NCBI GenBank assembly: GCA_017938765.1
Contig: JAGBAX010000021.1
Coordinates: 1 to 64,000, forward strand
DNA: 64,000 nucleotides
Reading direction: 5' to 3'
DNA from: Alistipes sp.
Lineage (GTDB): Bacteria > Bacteroidota > Bacteroidia > Bacteroidales > Rikenellaceae
In this document: piece by piece, positions 40,256-50,202 of the stretch
How positions within the stretch are numbered: position 1 is the first letter of the stretch
How the letters are laid out: every line of letters begins with the position of its first letter
Position numbers and translations under genes: made by a program
The notes under the pieces: generated by a model
What the model was told of the DNA's origin: nothing
The model's database searches: none
Seen by the model: only the letters and a program-made list of their open reading frames with translations

Positions 40256-41602
40256 ATGAGGCAGTTACTGAAAAATAAGTGGTTTAAGTTTGGCGTTGTA
40301 TCCGCTCTCTACACCCTTTTTGCGGTGGTGTGGACGGGCAATCTGTGGATGCTCTTGGGAGTGGTTGTTATCTACGACCTCTACATCTCGCGCCTCTTTT
40401 ATAAATATGTGTGGCACTACAACGATGAGCTGTGTGAGCGTTCTGCGCTCTACAAGAGCATTTGGGGCTGGATTGATGCCATTCTGTGGGCGACAGTTGC
40501 TGCTACGCTGCTGCATCTGTTTGTCTTTCAGCTCTATAAGGTGCCGACATCCTCTATGGAGAAGACAATCCTTATTGGTGACTACATCTATGTGAGCAAG
40601 ATAGCCTACGGCCCGCAGGTGCCAAATACGCCTATCTCTATGCCGTTTGTCTTCAACACTATGCCATTTACGGAGAATACAAAGTCTTACTGTGAGGCTG
40701 TGAAGTGGGACTACCACCGACTGAAGGGCACAAAGCGCATTGAGCGGGGCGACGTTGTGGTTTTCAACTACCCAGAGGGCGATACAGTGCTTATTACCAA
40801 GCGATTACAAGCCACTCCAGGCGTTAGCTACTACGATGTTTTGCGTAGCTACATCTCTACCTACGGAGAGAGGGAGGGTCGCGCCCACCTCTATGAGGAT
40901 TACGATGTTAATGTCCACCCAGTAGACAAGCGCGAGAACTACATCAAGCGCTGCGTGGCTCTGCCTGGCGATAAACTCAAGATTGAGGGTACTCGCCTTA
41001 TTATCAATGGGGTAGAGGTCACTGCTCCAGCCACCGAGCAACACATCTACTTCGTGCAGACCACAGCTCCACTGACATCCTACGCCCTGACAAAGGCGGG
41101 TGTGCGCGAGTGGGGAGGCTCTGCGCCATACTACTACCTTACGATGACTGCTGAGGAGGCTAAGGCAGTTGAGAAGATGGCTATTGTTGAGTCTGTGGTG
41201 CTCTATGACAACACCGAGCCTTCGCTTGACTTCTTCCCTCATAGCACCGAGTATAAGTGGACACAGGATAACTTTGGCGAGATGTGGGTGCCTCAGAGGG
41301 GCACAACTATTGCGCTGACCACTGAGACACTACCGCTCTATAGGCGCATCATTGAGCAGTATGAGGGGCACGAGCTTGAGGTTATTGATGGCGTGATATA
41401 TATTGACGGTGCGCCTGTTGATACCTACACCTTTGCGATGGACTACTACTGGATGATGGGCGACAACCGCCACAACTCTGCCGATAGTCGCTTCTGGGGC
41501 TTTGTGCCTGAGGACCATATTGTTGGCAAGGCATCGTTTATCGCCTTCTCTACGGGCGAGGAGGGTATCCGCTGGAACAGAATGTTTAGAAAGATACGCT
41601 AA
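40256..41602 (+). CDS. lepB: Signal peptidase I (long Bacteroidetes form)
   Basis: 448 residues, longer than typical LepB. Three N-terminal hydrophobic segments end in VPTSSMEKTI with nucleophile Ser100. The general base Lys231 is in YIKRCVALPGDK. The C-terminal box MMGDNRHNSADSRFWGFVP is intact. A ~150-residue insertion lies between the Lys box and the last box. It cleaves signal peptides at the inner membrane. The yigZ start overlaps its stop (TAATG). Confidence 0.96.
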   Translation: MRQLLKNKWFKFGVVSALYTLFAVVWTGNLWMLLGVVVIYDLYISRLFYKYVWHYNDELCERSALYKSIWGWIDAILWATVAATLLHLFVFQLYKVPTSSMEKTILIGDYIYVSKIAYGPQVPNTPISMPFVFNTMPFTENTKSYCEAVKWDYHRLKGTKRIERGDVVVFNYPEGDTVLITKRLQATPGVSYYDVLRSYISTYGEREGRAHLYEDYDVNVHPVDKRENYIKRCVALPGDKLKIEGTRLIINGVEVTAPATEQHIYFVQTTAPLTSYALTKAGVREWGGSAPYYYLTMTAEEAKAVEKMAIVESVVLYDNTEPSLDFFPHSTEYKWTQDNFGEMWVPQRGTTIALTTETLPLYRRIIEQYEGHELEVIDGVIYIDGAPVDTYTFAMDYYWMMGDNRHNSADSRFWGFVPEDHIVGKASFIAFSTGEEGIRWNRMFRKIR

Positions 41603-42222
41603 TGGAGGATATCAAGGATAGCTACCTAACTATCTCTGCACCAGCAGAGTGCGCTATGCGAGAGCGGAGCAGTAAGTTCCTCTCTTATGCCTATCCTGTC
41701 TCTTCTGAGGAGCAGATAAAGGATATCCTTGACACTCTGCATAAGCAGTACTACGACGCTACACATCACTGCTACGCTTGGAGGCTGGGTCCTCACGGGG
41801 AGCACTTCCGCGCCAATGACGATGGCGAGCCTTCAGGCACAGCAGGTAAACCGATACTGGGGCAGTTGCTCTCAAAGGATATCACCGACTGCCTTGTGGT
41901 TGTTGTCCGCTACTTTGGCGGTACGAAGTTGGGCGTGTCGGGACTTATTCAGGCATACCGAGAGGCTGCTGCCGATGTGCTGGATAGTGCCGATGTTGTT
42001 GAGCGCACGGTAGATACCGTTGTGCGTGTGGACTTCTCATATATGGTTATGAACGATGTTATGCGCATCATCAAGGATGAGAGTCCGAAGGTCGTTGAGC
42101 AAACTTTTGACAACCTCTGCACTGTCACTCTTGCCATTCGTCAGAGCAAGGCAGAGCAACTACTTGGCAAACTGAGTAAGGTTAGCGGTGCAACTATAGA
42201 AGTTATTAGTAATGAGCTATAA
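41602..42222 (+). CDS. YigZ/IMPACT family protein
   Basis: 206 residues. The N-terminal UPF0029 domain is clear: SSKFLSYAYPVSSEEQI, HHCYAWRLG, DDGEPSGTAGKPIL and VVRYFGGTKLGVSGLIQAYR. A ferredoxin-like C-terminal domain follows. Bacterial YigZ proteins have no firm molecular function; the family resembles the eukaryotic IMPACT translational regulator. It overlaps the uvrA start by 11 bp. Confidence 0.93.
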   Translation: MEDIKDSYLTISAPAECAMRERSSKFLSYAYPVSSEEQIKDILDTLHKQYYDATHHCYAWRLGPHGEHFRANDDGEPSGTAGKPILGQLLSKDITDCLVVVVRYFGGTKLGVSGLIQAYREAAADVLDSADVVERTVDTVVRVDFSYMVMNDVMRIIKDESPKVVEQTFDNLCTVTLAIRQSKAEQLLGKLSKVSGATIEVISNEL

Positions 42223-45004
42223 ATCTATCTACATAAAGGGCGCAAGGGTACACAACCTCAAGAATATAGAGCTTGACATACCCCACAATAGCCTTACCGT
42301 TGTCACAGGACTGAGTGGCTCTGGAAAGAGTACGCTCGCCTTTGATACAATCTTTGCTGAGGGTCAGCGTCGCTATGTGGAGTCTCTGTCGTCATACGCC
42401 CGCCAGTTCTTGGGGCGAATGACAAAGCCCGATGTGGATATTATCACTGGCATTGCTCCCGCCATTGCTATTGAGCAGAGGGTCACTACGCGCAATCCTC
42501 GCTCTACTGTTGGCACGACCACTGAGATTTACGACTACCTCCGACTGCTCTACTCCCGCATAGGTCGCACCTTCTCGCCAGTGTCGGGTATGGAGGTTAA
42601 GTGCTATACGACGGACGATGTGGTGCAATACTGCCTCTCGCTTGGTCTTGGCGAGCGAATTATGGTGGCTATACCACTGACAACAAAGCCAAACCAGACG
42701 ATTATTGACCGCCTTGTACAGCTCTTCTCTGACGGTATCCAGCGACTCTATAAGGATGGGCAGACGATGCTTCTTGATCAGTTTATGCCTACTGTTGAGA
42801 GCACAACCACTACTGAGGGGGTCTATGTTGTTGTAGACCGTATAAGGGTTAGCGACGATGACGACACTCTAAACCGTATGCGCGAGTCTATCTCTGGCGC
42901 ATTTGGCTATGGCACAAATAGTTGCGTGATTATCCACAACGATAGCACTACCGAGTTCTCGGCACTGATGACTACGGACGGGATTGAGTTTGAGCACCCT
43001 TCGGAGCACCTGTTTGGCTTTAATAATCCACTTGGTGCTTGCCCTGTTTGTGAGGGCTTTGGTCGCGTTACGGGCATTGACGAGAATCTTGTTGTGCCTG
43101 ATAAGACCAAGACTATCTTTGACAATGCCATTGCCTGCTGGCGTGGCGAGAGTATGAGTCGCTTCCGCAATAAGCTCGTGCAGAACGCCTATAAGTTTGA
43201 TTTTCCGATACATACGCCATACTATCAGCTCACAGAGGCGCAACGCCGACTGCTCTGGACGGGTAACGAGTACTTTGAGGGACTCAACGCCTTCTTTGAC
43301 TACCTTGAGCGCGAGAAGAAGAAGCATAAGACCCAGTTTAGCATCCTCAAGGCTCGCTATACGGGTAAGACCCTCTGTCCCGCTTGTAATGGAGCACGAC
43401 TACGCCCTGAGGCTCTCTATGTCAAGGTTGGCGGACGAAATATTGCCGAGCTGGCGAATATGAATATTGATAGCCTTATTGAGTTCTTTGAGACCCTTGA
43501 GCTTGACGAGCACGATAGAACTACTGCCGAGCGAATCCTCACCGAGATTCACAACCGCCTACAGTACCTTGCCGATGTAGGCTTGGGCTACCTTACCCTT
43601 GACCGATTAAGCTCTACGCTGTCGGGTGGCGAGAGCCAGCGCATAAACCTCTCAACCTCTCTGGGTAGCAATCTGACGGGCTCGCTCTATATCCTTGATG
43701 AGCCGAGCATTGGACTGCATCCACGCGACACTTCGCGCCTTATTAAGGTGCTTAAGCAGTTGAGAGATTTGGGTAATACTGTCGTTGTCGTTGAGCACGA
43801 GGAGGAGATTATCCGCGCTGCGGACTATATCGTGGATATCGGCCCTGAGGCGGGTGAGAATGGTGGCGAGGTGGTCTATAGTGGCGAGTATAGCAAGCTC
43901 TGCAATGCCAAGCGAAGCCTTACAGCCGACTATCTGTGTGGCAGACGCTCTATTGATATGCCTCGCACTGTGCGCCCTTGGAGCAACTATATCACTATCA
44001 ATGGTGCAAGGGTAAACAATCTGAAGAATATCTCTGTCAAGATACCCCTTGGCGTAATGACCTGCATTACTGGCGTTTCAGGCTCTGGTAAGAGCTCCCT
44101 TGTCAAGAGCATCCTCTACCCAGCTCTGCGCCGTACTCTGCACGAGACTGGAGACCACCCTGGGGACTTTGACTCGCTGGGTGGCGATATAAAATTGGTG
44201 CGTAGCGTTGAGCTTGTGGACCAGAATCCTATCGGCAAGTCGTCACGCTCTAACCCAGTGACCTATATCAAGGCCTACGACGAAATTCGCCGACTCTTTG
44301 CTGACCAGCCGTATGCCAAGCGCACCAATATTCAGCCCTCTAACTTCTCGTTTAATATGGTTGGAGGTCGCTGTGAGCAGTGTCAGGGCGAGGGAACTAT
44401 CAAGATTGGTATGCAGTTTATGGCCGATGTTGTCCTTACCTGCGATGCCTGCGACGGTAGACGATTTAAGCAGGAGATTCTTGATATCAAGTATCGCGGT
44501 AAAGATATCTGCGATGTGCTGGATATGAGCATTGACGAGGCTATAGCCTTCTTTGGCGAGGAGAGCCAGAGCAATAGCACCTGCCGTCGCATTGTTGAGC
44601 GCCTACAGCCCCTGCAGGAGGTGGGACTTGGCTATGTCAAGCTCGGCCAGAGCTCCTCAACGCTTTCGGGCGGAGAGAGTCAGCGCGTAAAGCTCGCATC
44701 GTTCCTTACAAAGGATACGGGCAATGGCAGTATACTCTTTATCTTTGACGAGCCTACTACGGGACTGCACTTCCACGATATCAAGCGACTGCTTAAGGCC
44801 TTTGATGCCCTTGTGAATAACGGCCATACAGTTGTTATCGTTGAGCACAATATGGATATTATCAAGTGCGCTGACCACATTATAGACCTCGGACCTGAGG
44901 CTGGCGATGACGGCGGTAGGGTAGTCTTTGAGGGAACGCCTACTGACTTACTTGGCTCTACATCAAGCCATACAGCCGATTATTTGAAGCAACACATAAA
45001 ATGA
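42212..45004 (+). CDS. uvrA: Excinuclease ABC subunit A
   Basis: 930 residues, full length. Two ABC ATPase modules show Walker [17 protein letters not shown] and [16 protein letters not shown] and signatures [12 protein letters not shown] and [13 protein letters not shown]. Zinc-finger cysteine pairs (CPVC...CPAC and CEQC...CDAC) are present. It recognises bulky DNA lesions and loads UvrB in nucleotide excision repair. Its stop overlaps the start of the M16 gene (ATGA). Confidence 0.98.
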   Translation: MSYKSIYIKGARVHNLKNIELDIPHNSLTVVTGLSGSGKSTLAFDTIFAEGQRRYVESLSSYARQFLGRMTKPDVDIITGIAPAIAIEQRVTTRNPRSTVGTTTEIYDYLRLLYSRIGRTFSPVSGMEVKCYTTDDVVQYCLSLGLGERIMVAIPLTTKPNQTIIDRLVQLFSDGIQRLYKDGQTMLLDQFMPTVESTTTTEGVYVVVDRIRVSDDDDTLNRMRESISGAFGYGTNSCVIIHNDSTTEFSALMTTDGIEFEHPSEHLFGFNNPLGACPVCEGFGRVTGIDENLVVPDKTKTIFDNAIACWRGESMSRFRNKLVQNAYKFDFPIHTPYYQLTEAQRRLLWTGNEYFEGLNAFFDYLEREKKKHKTQFSILKARYTGKTLCPACNGARLRPEALYVKVGGRNIAELANMNIDSLIEFFETLELDEHDRTTAERILTEIHNRLQYLADVGLGYLTLDRLSSTLSGGESQRINLSTSLGSNLTGSLYILDEPSIGLHPRDTSRLIKVLKQLRDLGNTVVVVEHEEEIIRAADYIVDIGPEAGENGGEVVYSGEYSKLCNAKRSLTADYLCGRRSIDMPRTVRPWSNYITINGARVNNLKNISVKIPLGVMTCITGVSGSGKSSLVKSILYPALRRTLHETGDHPGDFDSLGGDIKLVRSVELVDQNPIGKSSRSNPVTYIKAYDEIRRLFADQPYAKRTNIQPSNFSFNMVGGRCEQCQGEGTIKIGMQFMADVVLTCDACDGRRFKQEILDIKYRGKDICDVLDMSIDEAIAFFGEESQSNSTCRRIVERLQPLQEVGLGYVKLGQSSSTLSGGESQRVKLASFLTKDTGNGSILFIFDEPTTGLHFHDIKRLLKAFDALVNNGHTVVIVEHNMDIIKCADHIIDLGPEAGDDGGRVVFEGTPTDLLGSTSSHTADYLKQHIK

Positions 45005-46224
45005 TAAAGGAGGAATTTTATACATACACACTGCCCAACGGCATTAAGGGTATCCACCGCAATATCCGCAGTGGAGCAGCTCGCTGTGCGCTGATTATTG
45101 GTGCAGGTAGCCGCGATGAGCTGCAGGGCGAGTATGGTCTGGCACACTTTGTTGAGCACGGACTATTCAAGGGCACTGCACGCCGTAAGGCCTATCAGGT
45201 AAATTGTCGCCTTGAGAATCTTGGTGGCGAGCTGAACGCCTTTACCACAAAGGAGGATACGACACTCCACGCAACGGTCTTGCGTAGTGACTTTAGCAAG
45301 GCTGCCGAACTTATCTCTGATGTGGTTTTCCACTCTACCTTCCCCGATAAGGAGCTTGACAAGGAGCGCGAAGTTATTGTAGATGAGATAAATACCTACA
45401 AGGACTCTCCTATGGATATGATATACGACACCTTTGAGGATATGATTTTTGAGGGGTCTGAGTTGGGGCATAATATTTTGGGTCGTAAAGCCGACCTTAT
45501 GCGCCATAATAGCGCAGCTATGCACCGCTTTGTTGATAGGACATACACCACCGACCAGATGGTCTTTGCCTCTATTGGCGCTATTTCTAATGCTCGCATA
45601 GAGCAGATTGCCTCTCGCTATTTCGCTTGCGAGCCTGCCTCTACCAAGTCTTATACCCGAACTGTTCCTCAACCATATAAGGCCTTTACTCGCGAGGTTA
45701 CAAAACATACTCATCAGGCGCACTGCATCATAGGTAATCGCGCCTATAGCATTACAGAGGATAAGCGATTGCCACTCTCGCTACTTATTAATATATTAGG
45801 TGGCCCTACGGCTAACTCACGCCTCAACATCACTGTTCGTGAGCGTAAGGGACTGTCGTATAATATTGAGGCGAGCTATACCCCTTACTCCGATGCAGGT
45901 ATGGCGCTGATATACTTCAGCTCTGAGCACTGCAATGCCGACCTGTGCCGCGAGATTATTGACTCTGAGATTCGCAAACTGCAGACCGAGAGGCTCACCG
46001 CTCGCCAACTATCAATGGCTAAGCGACAGTATATCGCCCAGATGACTATCTCTACTGAGGGTAGCGAGAACTATATGCTCGGCGTTGGCCGTAGTATGCT
46101 TGTTCACGGTGAGGTTGATACCCTTGACCAAGCCTTTAAGAAGATTAATGCTGTTACTGCCGACCAGATTCTTGAGGTGGCAAACGAAATTTTTGTAAAC
46201 AACTCAACACTACTCTATAAATGA
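45001..46224 (+). CDS. M16 family zinc metalloprotease (single subunit)
   Basis: 407 residues. The inverted zinc motif HFVEHGLF with the downstream glutamate in EREVIVDEINTYKDSP gives an active M16B-type peptidase. The C-terminal inactive-like domain includes SRLNITVRERKGLSYNIEASY. Such enzymes degrade peptides, often as dimers; no partner gene adjoins. No signal peptide, so it is probably cytoplasmic. It overlaps both neighbours by 4 bp. Confidence 0.92.
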   Translation: MIKEEFYTYTLPNGIKGIHRNIRSGAARCALIIGAGSRDELQGEYGLAHFVEHGLFKGTARRKAYQVNCRLENLGGELNAFTTKEDTTLHATVLRSDFSKAAELISDVVFHSTFPDKELDKEREVIVDEINTYKDSPMDMIYDTFEDMIFEGSELGHNILGRKADLMRHNSAAMHRFVDRTYTTDQMVFASIGAISNARIEQIASRYFACEPASTKSYTRTVPQPYKAFTREVTKHTHQAHCIIGNRAYSITEDKRLPLSLLINILGGPTANSRLNITVRERKGLSYNIEASYTPYSDAGMALIYFSSEHCNADLCREIIDSEIRKLQTERLTARQLSMAKRQYIAQMTISTEGSENYMLGVGRSMLVHGEVDTLDQAFKKINAVTADQILEVANEIFVNNSTLLYK

Positions 46225-46856
46225 GCACTTTAGACCAATACATCACCGACCATACCACTGCCGAGGATGCTCTGCTTGCGGAGCTTGAGCGACAGACTCA
46301 CCTCAGGGTTATTAACCCGCGAATGATATCTGGACACGTGCAGGGCAAACTCCTTGAGATGCTTGTGCGTATGATTCGCCCAAAGAGAGTCCTTGAGATT
46401 GGCACTTTTACGGGCTACTCAGCGCTCTCAATGGCTGCGGGCCTTGATGATGATGCGCTTATTGACACCTGCGAGGTAGACGACGAGCTGGAGGAGATGA
46501 TACTCAGCTTCTTTGACCGCTCAGAGCATCGCAGTAAGATTCGCCTTCACATCGGCTCGGCACTTGAAACAGCTCCAGCGCTGGGGGAGGTCTACGATAT
46601 GGTCTTTATTGATGGCGATAAGCGCGAGTATACAGCATACTACAATATGCTCTTTGACAACAACTTAGTGCATAGTGGCAGCTGGATTTTGGCTGATAAT
46701 ATTCTCTGGTATGGAAAGGTTGTTGAAACGGTTGCCAAGGGCGATAAGCAGACCCAAGCCATCATTGAGTTTAACGATATGGTAGTGACAGACCCTCGCG
46801 TAGAGAATGTTATTCTACCTATCCGCGACGGCATAAACCTTATTCGCGTGAAGTAA
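46221..46856 (+). CDS. O-methyltransferase (class I SAM-dependent)
   Basis: 211 residues. SAM-binding motif I is LEIGTFTGYSALSMA, followed by the acidic loop IDTCEVDDEL, the metal-binding DMVFIDGDKREY and ILADNILWYGKVVE. This places it with the metal-dependent catechol/caffeoyl-CoA O-methyltransferase-like bacterial group. Substrate unknown. It is the last gene of the dapB operon. Confidence 0.92.
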   Translation: MSTLDQYITDHTTAEDALLAELERQTHLRVINPRMISGHVQGKLLEMLVRMIRPKRVLEIGTFTGYSALSMAAGLDDDALIDTCEVDDELEEMILSFFDRSEHRSKIRLHIGSALETAPALGEVYDMVFIDGDKREYTAYYNMLFDNNLVHSGSWILADNILWYGKVVETVAKGDKQTQAIIEFNDMVVTDPRVENVILPIRDGINLIRVK

Positions 46857-46890
46857 AGAGTGTGAATAAATTGTTAAAAAAAACGCAGAC

Positions 46891-46898
46891 TATATTTG
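46891..46898 (+). promoter_or_regulatory. -7 box of purA
   Basis: TATATTTG, 56 bases before the ATG. The leader includes a small GCGTAA/TTACGC hairpin. No purine riboswitch was recognised. Confidence 0.55.
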
Positions 46899-46953
46899 GC
46901 TATTCAGAAAAAGTGGCGTAACTTTACGCAGCGAATAAATCTAAACTTGATAT

Positions 46954-48219
46954 ATGAAAAAGGTTGATGTAGTACTCGGACTCCAGTGGGGAGACGAGGG
47001 TAAAGGTAAGGTGGTTGATGTATTGACCCCAAATTACGATGTTATTGCTCGTTTTCAGGGCGGTCCAAATGCAGGACACTCTCTCCACTTCGGCGGTAAG
47101 AAGTTCGTTCTGCATACAGTTCCTTCTGGCATCTTCCGAGATGGCTCTATGAACATCATCGGCAATGGTGTAGTTATCGACCCTGTTATTCTTGCTGAGG
47201 AGATTGCTCAGATTGAGTCTACAGGTATTGATATGGTCTCTCACCTTAAGGTTTCAAAGCGTGCACACCTTATCCTTCCAACACACCGTGCTCTTGATGC
47301 TGCCAGCGAGGCTGCAAAGGGCAAGACCAAGATTGGCTCTACTCTGAAGGGTATCGGCCCTGCTTATATGGATAAGACTGGCCGTAATGGTCTTCGCGTA
47401 GGCGACATTCTTCTTCCTGACTTTATGGAGCGCTATCAGGCTCTGAAGGAGAAGCACCTGTTCCAGCTTCGTCAGTACGACTATCAGGTAGATGTTGATG
47501 CCTACGAACAGGAGTGGTTCCGAGGCATTGAGTCACTCAAGCGCTTTGAGTTCGTAGATAGCGAGATGCTTGTTCACGACTACCTTACTAAGGATGCAAC
47601 AATCCTTGCTGAGGGCGCTCAGGGCTCACTTCTTGATATTGAGTTCGGTACCTATCCATTTGTTACCTCATCTAACACCCTCTGCGCAGGTGTCTGCACT
47701 GGTCTTGGTGTAGCTCCAACCCGCATTGGCGAGGTATATGGTATCTTCAAGGCATACTGCACCCGCGTAGGTAGCGGTCCATTCCCAACAGAGCTCTTTG
47801 ACTCTACAGGCGAGACTCTGCGTCAGGTAGGTAACGAGTTTGGTGCTACAACAGGTCGCCCTCGCCGTTGCGGTTGGCTTGACCTTGTAGCTCTTAAGTA
47901 TGCTGTAATGATGAATGGCGTTACGGCTCTTATTATGATGAAGTCAGATATCCTCAACGACTTTGACACTATCAAGGTTGCTGTAGGCTACCAGCTTGGA
48001 GATAAGCAGGTTGACTACTTCCCATACGAGGCAGACGACAGTATCGTTCCTATTTACCGAGAGTTTCCTGGCTGGAATTGCGATATCTGCAATGTCCGTA
48101 ACTACGACGAGTTCCCACAGCAGTTCAAGGATTATGTAGCCTTTATTGAGGCTGAGTGTGGTGTTCCAGTAAAGATTATCTCTGTAGGTCCAGACCGCGA
48201 GGAGACAATTATCCGATAG
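46954..48219 (+). CDS. purA: Adenylosuccinate synthetase
   Basis: 421 residues, full length. The GTP-binding QWGDEGKGKVVD loop, NAGHSLHFGGKKFVLH, GIGPAYMDKTGRNGLRV and TTGRPRRCGWLDLVALKYA are intact. It condenses IMP and aspartate with GTP in AMP synthesis. It is a single-gene unit closed by a strong hairpin shared with the convergent YggS-type gene. Confidence 0.98.
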   Translation: MKKVDVVLGLQWGDEGKGKVVDVLTPNYDVIARFQGGPNAGHSLHFGGKKFVLHTVPSGIFRDGSMNIIGNGVVIDPVILAEEIAQIESTGIDMVSHLKVSKRAHLILPTHRALDAASEAAKGKTKIGSTLKGIGPAYMDKTGRNGLRVGDILLPDFMERYQALKEKHLFQLRQYDYQVDVDAYEQEWFRGIESLKRFEFVDSEMLVHDYLTKDATILAEGAQGSLLDIEFGTYPFVTSSNTLCAGVCTGLGVAPTRIGEVYGIFKAYCTRVGSGPFPTELFDSTGETLRQVGNEFGATTGRPRRCGWLDLVALKYAVMMNGVTALIMMKSDILNDFDTIKVAVGYQLGDKQVDYFPYEADDSIVPIYREFPGWNCDICNVRNYDEFPQQFKDYVAFIEAECGVPVKIISVGPDREETIIR

Positions 48220-48230
48220 CGTTATGCGAC

Positions 48231-48272
48231 AACAATAAAGGGCAGTGCTGTGTGGTACTGCCCTTTATTGTT
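48231..48272. terminator. Bidirectional terminator between purA and the YggS-type gene
   Basis: A 16-bp perfect stem (AACAATAAAGGGCAGT with ACTGCCCTTTATTGTT) and a 10-nt loop lie 12 bp after the purA stop. Its distal end touches the stop codon of the minus-strand gene. Confidence 0.88.
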
Positions 48273-48930
48273 AATAGACCCTCTGACCAAAGATGCTTGA
48301 CCCTACACGAACCATCGTAGAGCCACACTGAACGGCGATAGGGTAGTCGTCCGACATACCCATTGAGAGGATATCAAAACTACTGTCAAACATCGGCTCA
48401 AGTTCGTGCTTGATAGCTGCAAGGCGCTCAAAGTCTGACCTTACAACAGCCACATCCTCTGTAAATGTCGCCATACCCATCACTCCACGAATGCGGATGC
48501 TCTTCAACTCGCCAATCGCACCCGAAGCGACATACTCCCGCAACTGCTCAACATCCCAACCGCTCTTGGTCTGCTCACTTGCCACATGTACCTCTAATAG
48601 ACACTCTATAGTTCTACCACAGCGCTCTGCCTCACGATTGATACACTCCAGCAACCTTGCGCTATCAACCGAGTGAATAAGCGAAATAAAAGGCGCTATA
48701 GCCCTAACCTTATTGGTCTGCAGGTGGCCAATCATATGCCACTCAATATCAGCAGGTAGACTCTGATGTTTAGCCATAAGCTCCTGCACACGACTCTCAC
48801 CAAAGACTCTTTGTCCCGCCTCATAGGCCTCTGCAATAGCCTGGGCTGGATGAAACTTTGAGACAGCCACAAGGGTAACACCCTCTGGCAGCGTTGCGCG
48901 TATGTCTTGCAAATTTGAAGTAACAGACAT
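48271..48930 (-). CDS. YggS/PROSC family PLP-binding protein
   Basis: 219 residues from the ATG at 48930. A TTG-initiated extension to 48954 is rejected because that TTG belongs to the -7 box. VAVSKFHPAQAI has the PLP-binding Lys, and GESRVQELMAKH, WHMIGHLQTNKV and LSMGMSDDYPIAV are family signatures. These proteins buffer pyridoxal phosphate and have no known catalytic activity. It converges with purA through a shared terminator. Confidence 0.94.
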   Translation of the reverse strand: MSVTSNLQDIRATLPEGVTLVAVSKFHPAQAIAEAYEAGQRVFGESRVQELMAKHQSLPADIEWHMIGHLQTNKVRAIAPFISLIHSVDSARLLECINREAERCGRTIECLLEVHVASEQTKSGWDVEQLREYVASGAIGELKSIRIRGVMGMATFTEDVAVVRSDFERLAAIKHELEPMFDSSFDILSMGMSDDYPIAVQCGSTMVRVGSSIFGQRVY

Positions 48931-48951
48931 AATTTCCGATATTTTGCAACA

Positions 48952-48959
48952 CAAAGATA
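48952..48959 (-). promoter_or_regulatory. -7 box of the YggS-type gene
   Basis: TATCTTTG on the minus strand, 22 bases before the ATG at 48930. Confidence 0.6.
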
Positions 48960-49001
48960 GCTCAAAGTGTGCGCCAATGCAAGATTTTCAGATAAATTTC
49001 T

Positions 49002-49009
49002 TATCTTTG
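49002..49009 (+). promoter_or_regulatory. -7 box of the secreted phosphoesterase gene
   Basis: TATCTTTG with its G six bases before the A of the ATG at 49015. A leaderless transcript is predicted. Confidence 0.6.
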
Positions 49010-49014
49010 TAGCT

Positions 49015-50202
49015 ATGAGACGATTTTTAATATCAATATTCGCGCTCTGCATCGCCTCTTTTGCAGTGGCGGAGGGTGTTAAAGCACCCAAGATTGTTGT
49101 AGGGCCATATATTCAGGCGTGTGGACAGAACGAGTTTACAGTTGTTTGGCAGACCGACTGCGATGCGGTAAGCTGGGTAGAGGTTGCGCCAGATGACGGT
49201 ACGCACTTCTACAATAGTGCCAGAGAGCAGTTTTTCCACACCATTCACGGTCGCAGAGCTGTAGGTCGTTGGCATACTGTTAAGGTTACGGGGCTTGATG
49301 CAGGCACTACTTACCGTTACAGAGTGCTAAATAAGGGCGTTGTCTTCAATCCCAAGAGTGGCCGTCCATACTACAGCGAGGGAAGGGGTAGCGATGTCTA
49401 CCGTCGTCAGCCATACCGTATGCGTACGCTGAGCGACAAGGCTCAAACCCTCCGTTTTGCTGTAGGAAACGACTTCCACGACAAGCCTGAGATACTTGAG
49501 CAGCTATTCTCAAAGGATGTTATCACGCCAGAAAACTACGACTTTGTCCTCTACAATGGCGATATGGTTAGCAAGTTTGAGACCGAGCAGCGACTTGTTT
49601 TGAGCGTTCTCAATCCATCTGTGGCTCAGTTTGCAACAGAAGTACCACTATTTGTTGCGCGCGGAAACCACGAGACTCGCGGAGCATGTGCAACAGCATT
49701 TAGCGACTACTTCCCAACCTCAACTGGCGCACCATACTACACATTTAGCGTTGGCAACACCTTCTTCATCGTTCTTGACGGTGGCGAGGATAAACCCGAC
49801 AATGACATTGAGTATCACGACCTTGTCCGCTATGACAACTACCGCAAGCAGGAGGCAGTGTGGCTTCAGAGTGTCGTTGAGAGCCCTGAGTGCAAAAACG
49901 CGCAGACCAGAATCGTCGTAATTCACATTCCGCCAAAGAGTAGCGGTTGGCACGGCGAGGCTGAGATTGCGCGACTCTTTGTACCAATCCTCAACAGCGC
50001 AGATATTGATTTGATGCTATGTGGACACATTCACAAGTACCGCTTCAGCGAGGCTGGCGATACAACATACGGCTGTAATTTCCCTATTGTCTGCAACCCA
50101 AACCGCACACGAATGGATGTTGTGGTAAGTAGCGACAAGATTGCCTACAAGATAATCAACACCGAAGGAGAAGAGATAACTAACGAAATATCAATAAAAT
50201 AA
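49015..50202 (+). CDS. Secreted metallophosphoesterase with purple-acid-phosphatase-like N domain
   Basis: 395 residues from the ATG at 49015 (MRRFLISIFALCIASFAVA, signal peptide); an earlier frame start lies upstream of the promoter. An FN3-like N-terminal domain (VVWQTDCDAVSWVEV, TYRYRVL) precedes the phosphoesterase domain: VGNDFHDKP, YNGDMVSK, ARGNHETRG, VVIHIPP and LCGHIHKYR. Substrate is unknown, likely periplasmic phosphomonoesters or nucleotides. Its stop overlaps the start of the dipeptidase gene by 1 bp (TAATG). Confidence 0.9.
   Translation: MRRFLISIFALCIASFAVAEGVKAPKIVVGPYIQACGQNEFTVVWQTDCDAVSWVEVAPDDGTHFYNSAREQFFHTIHGRRAVGRWHTVKVTGLDAGTTYRYRVLNKGVVFNPKSGRPYYSEGRGSDVYRRQPYRMRTLSDKAQTLRFAVGNDFHDKPEILEQLFSKDVITPENYDFVLYNGDMVSKFETEQRLVLSVLNPSVAQFATEVPLFVARGNHETRGACATAFSDYFPTSTGAPYYTFSVGNTFFIVLDGGEDKPDNDIEYHDLVRYDNYRKQEAVWLQSVVESPECKNAQTRIVVIHIPPKSSGWHGEAEIARLFVPILNSADIDLMLCGHIHKYRFSEAGDTTYGCNFPIVCNPNRTRMDVVVSSDKIAYKIINTEGEEITNEISIK

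Noticed and set aside
46857-46953. Purine riboswitch before purA
   Set aside because: Only a small hairpin is present; no conserved purine-aptamer core is recognisable.
48967-49014. Longer start for the secreted phosphoesterase
   Set aside because: It would lie upstream of the promoter and would hide the signal peptide that begins at 49015.
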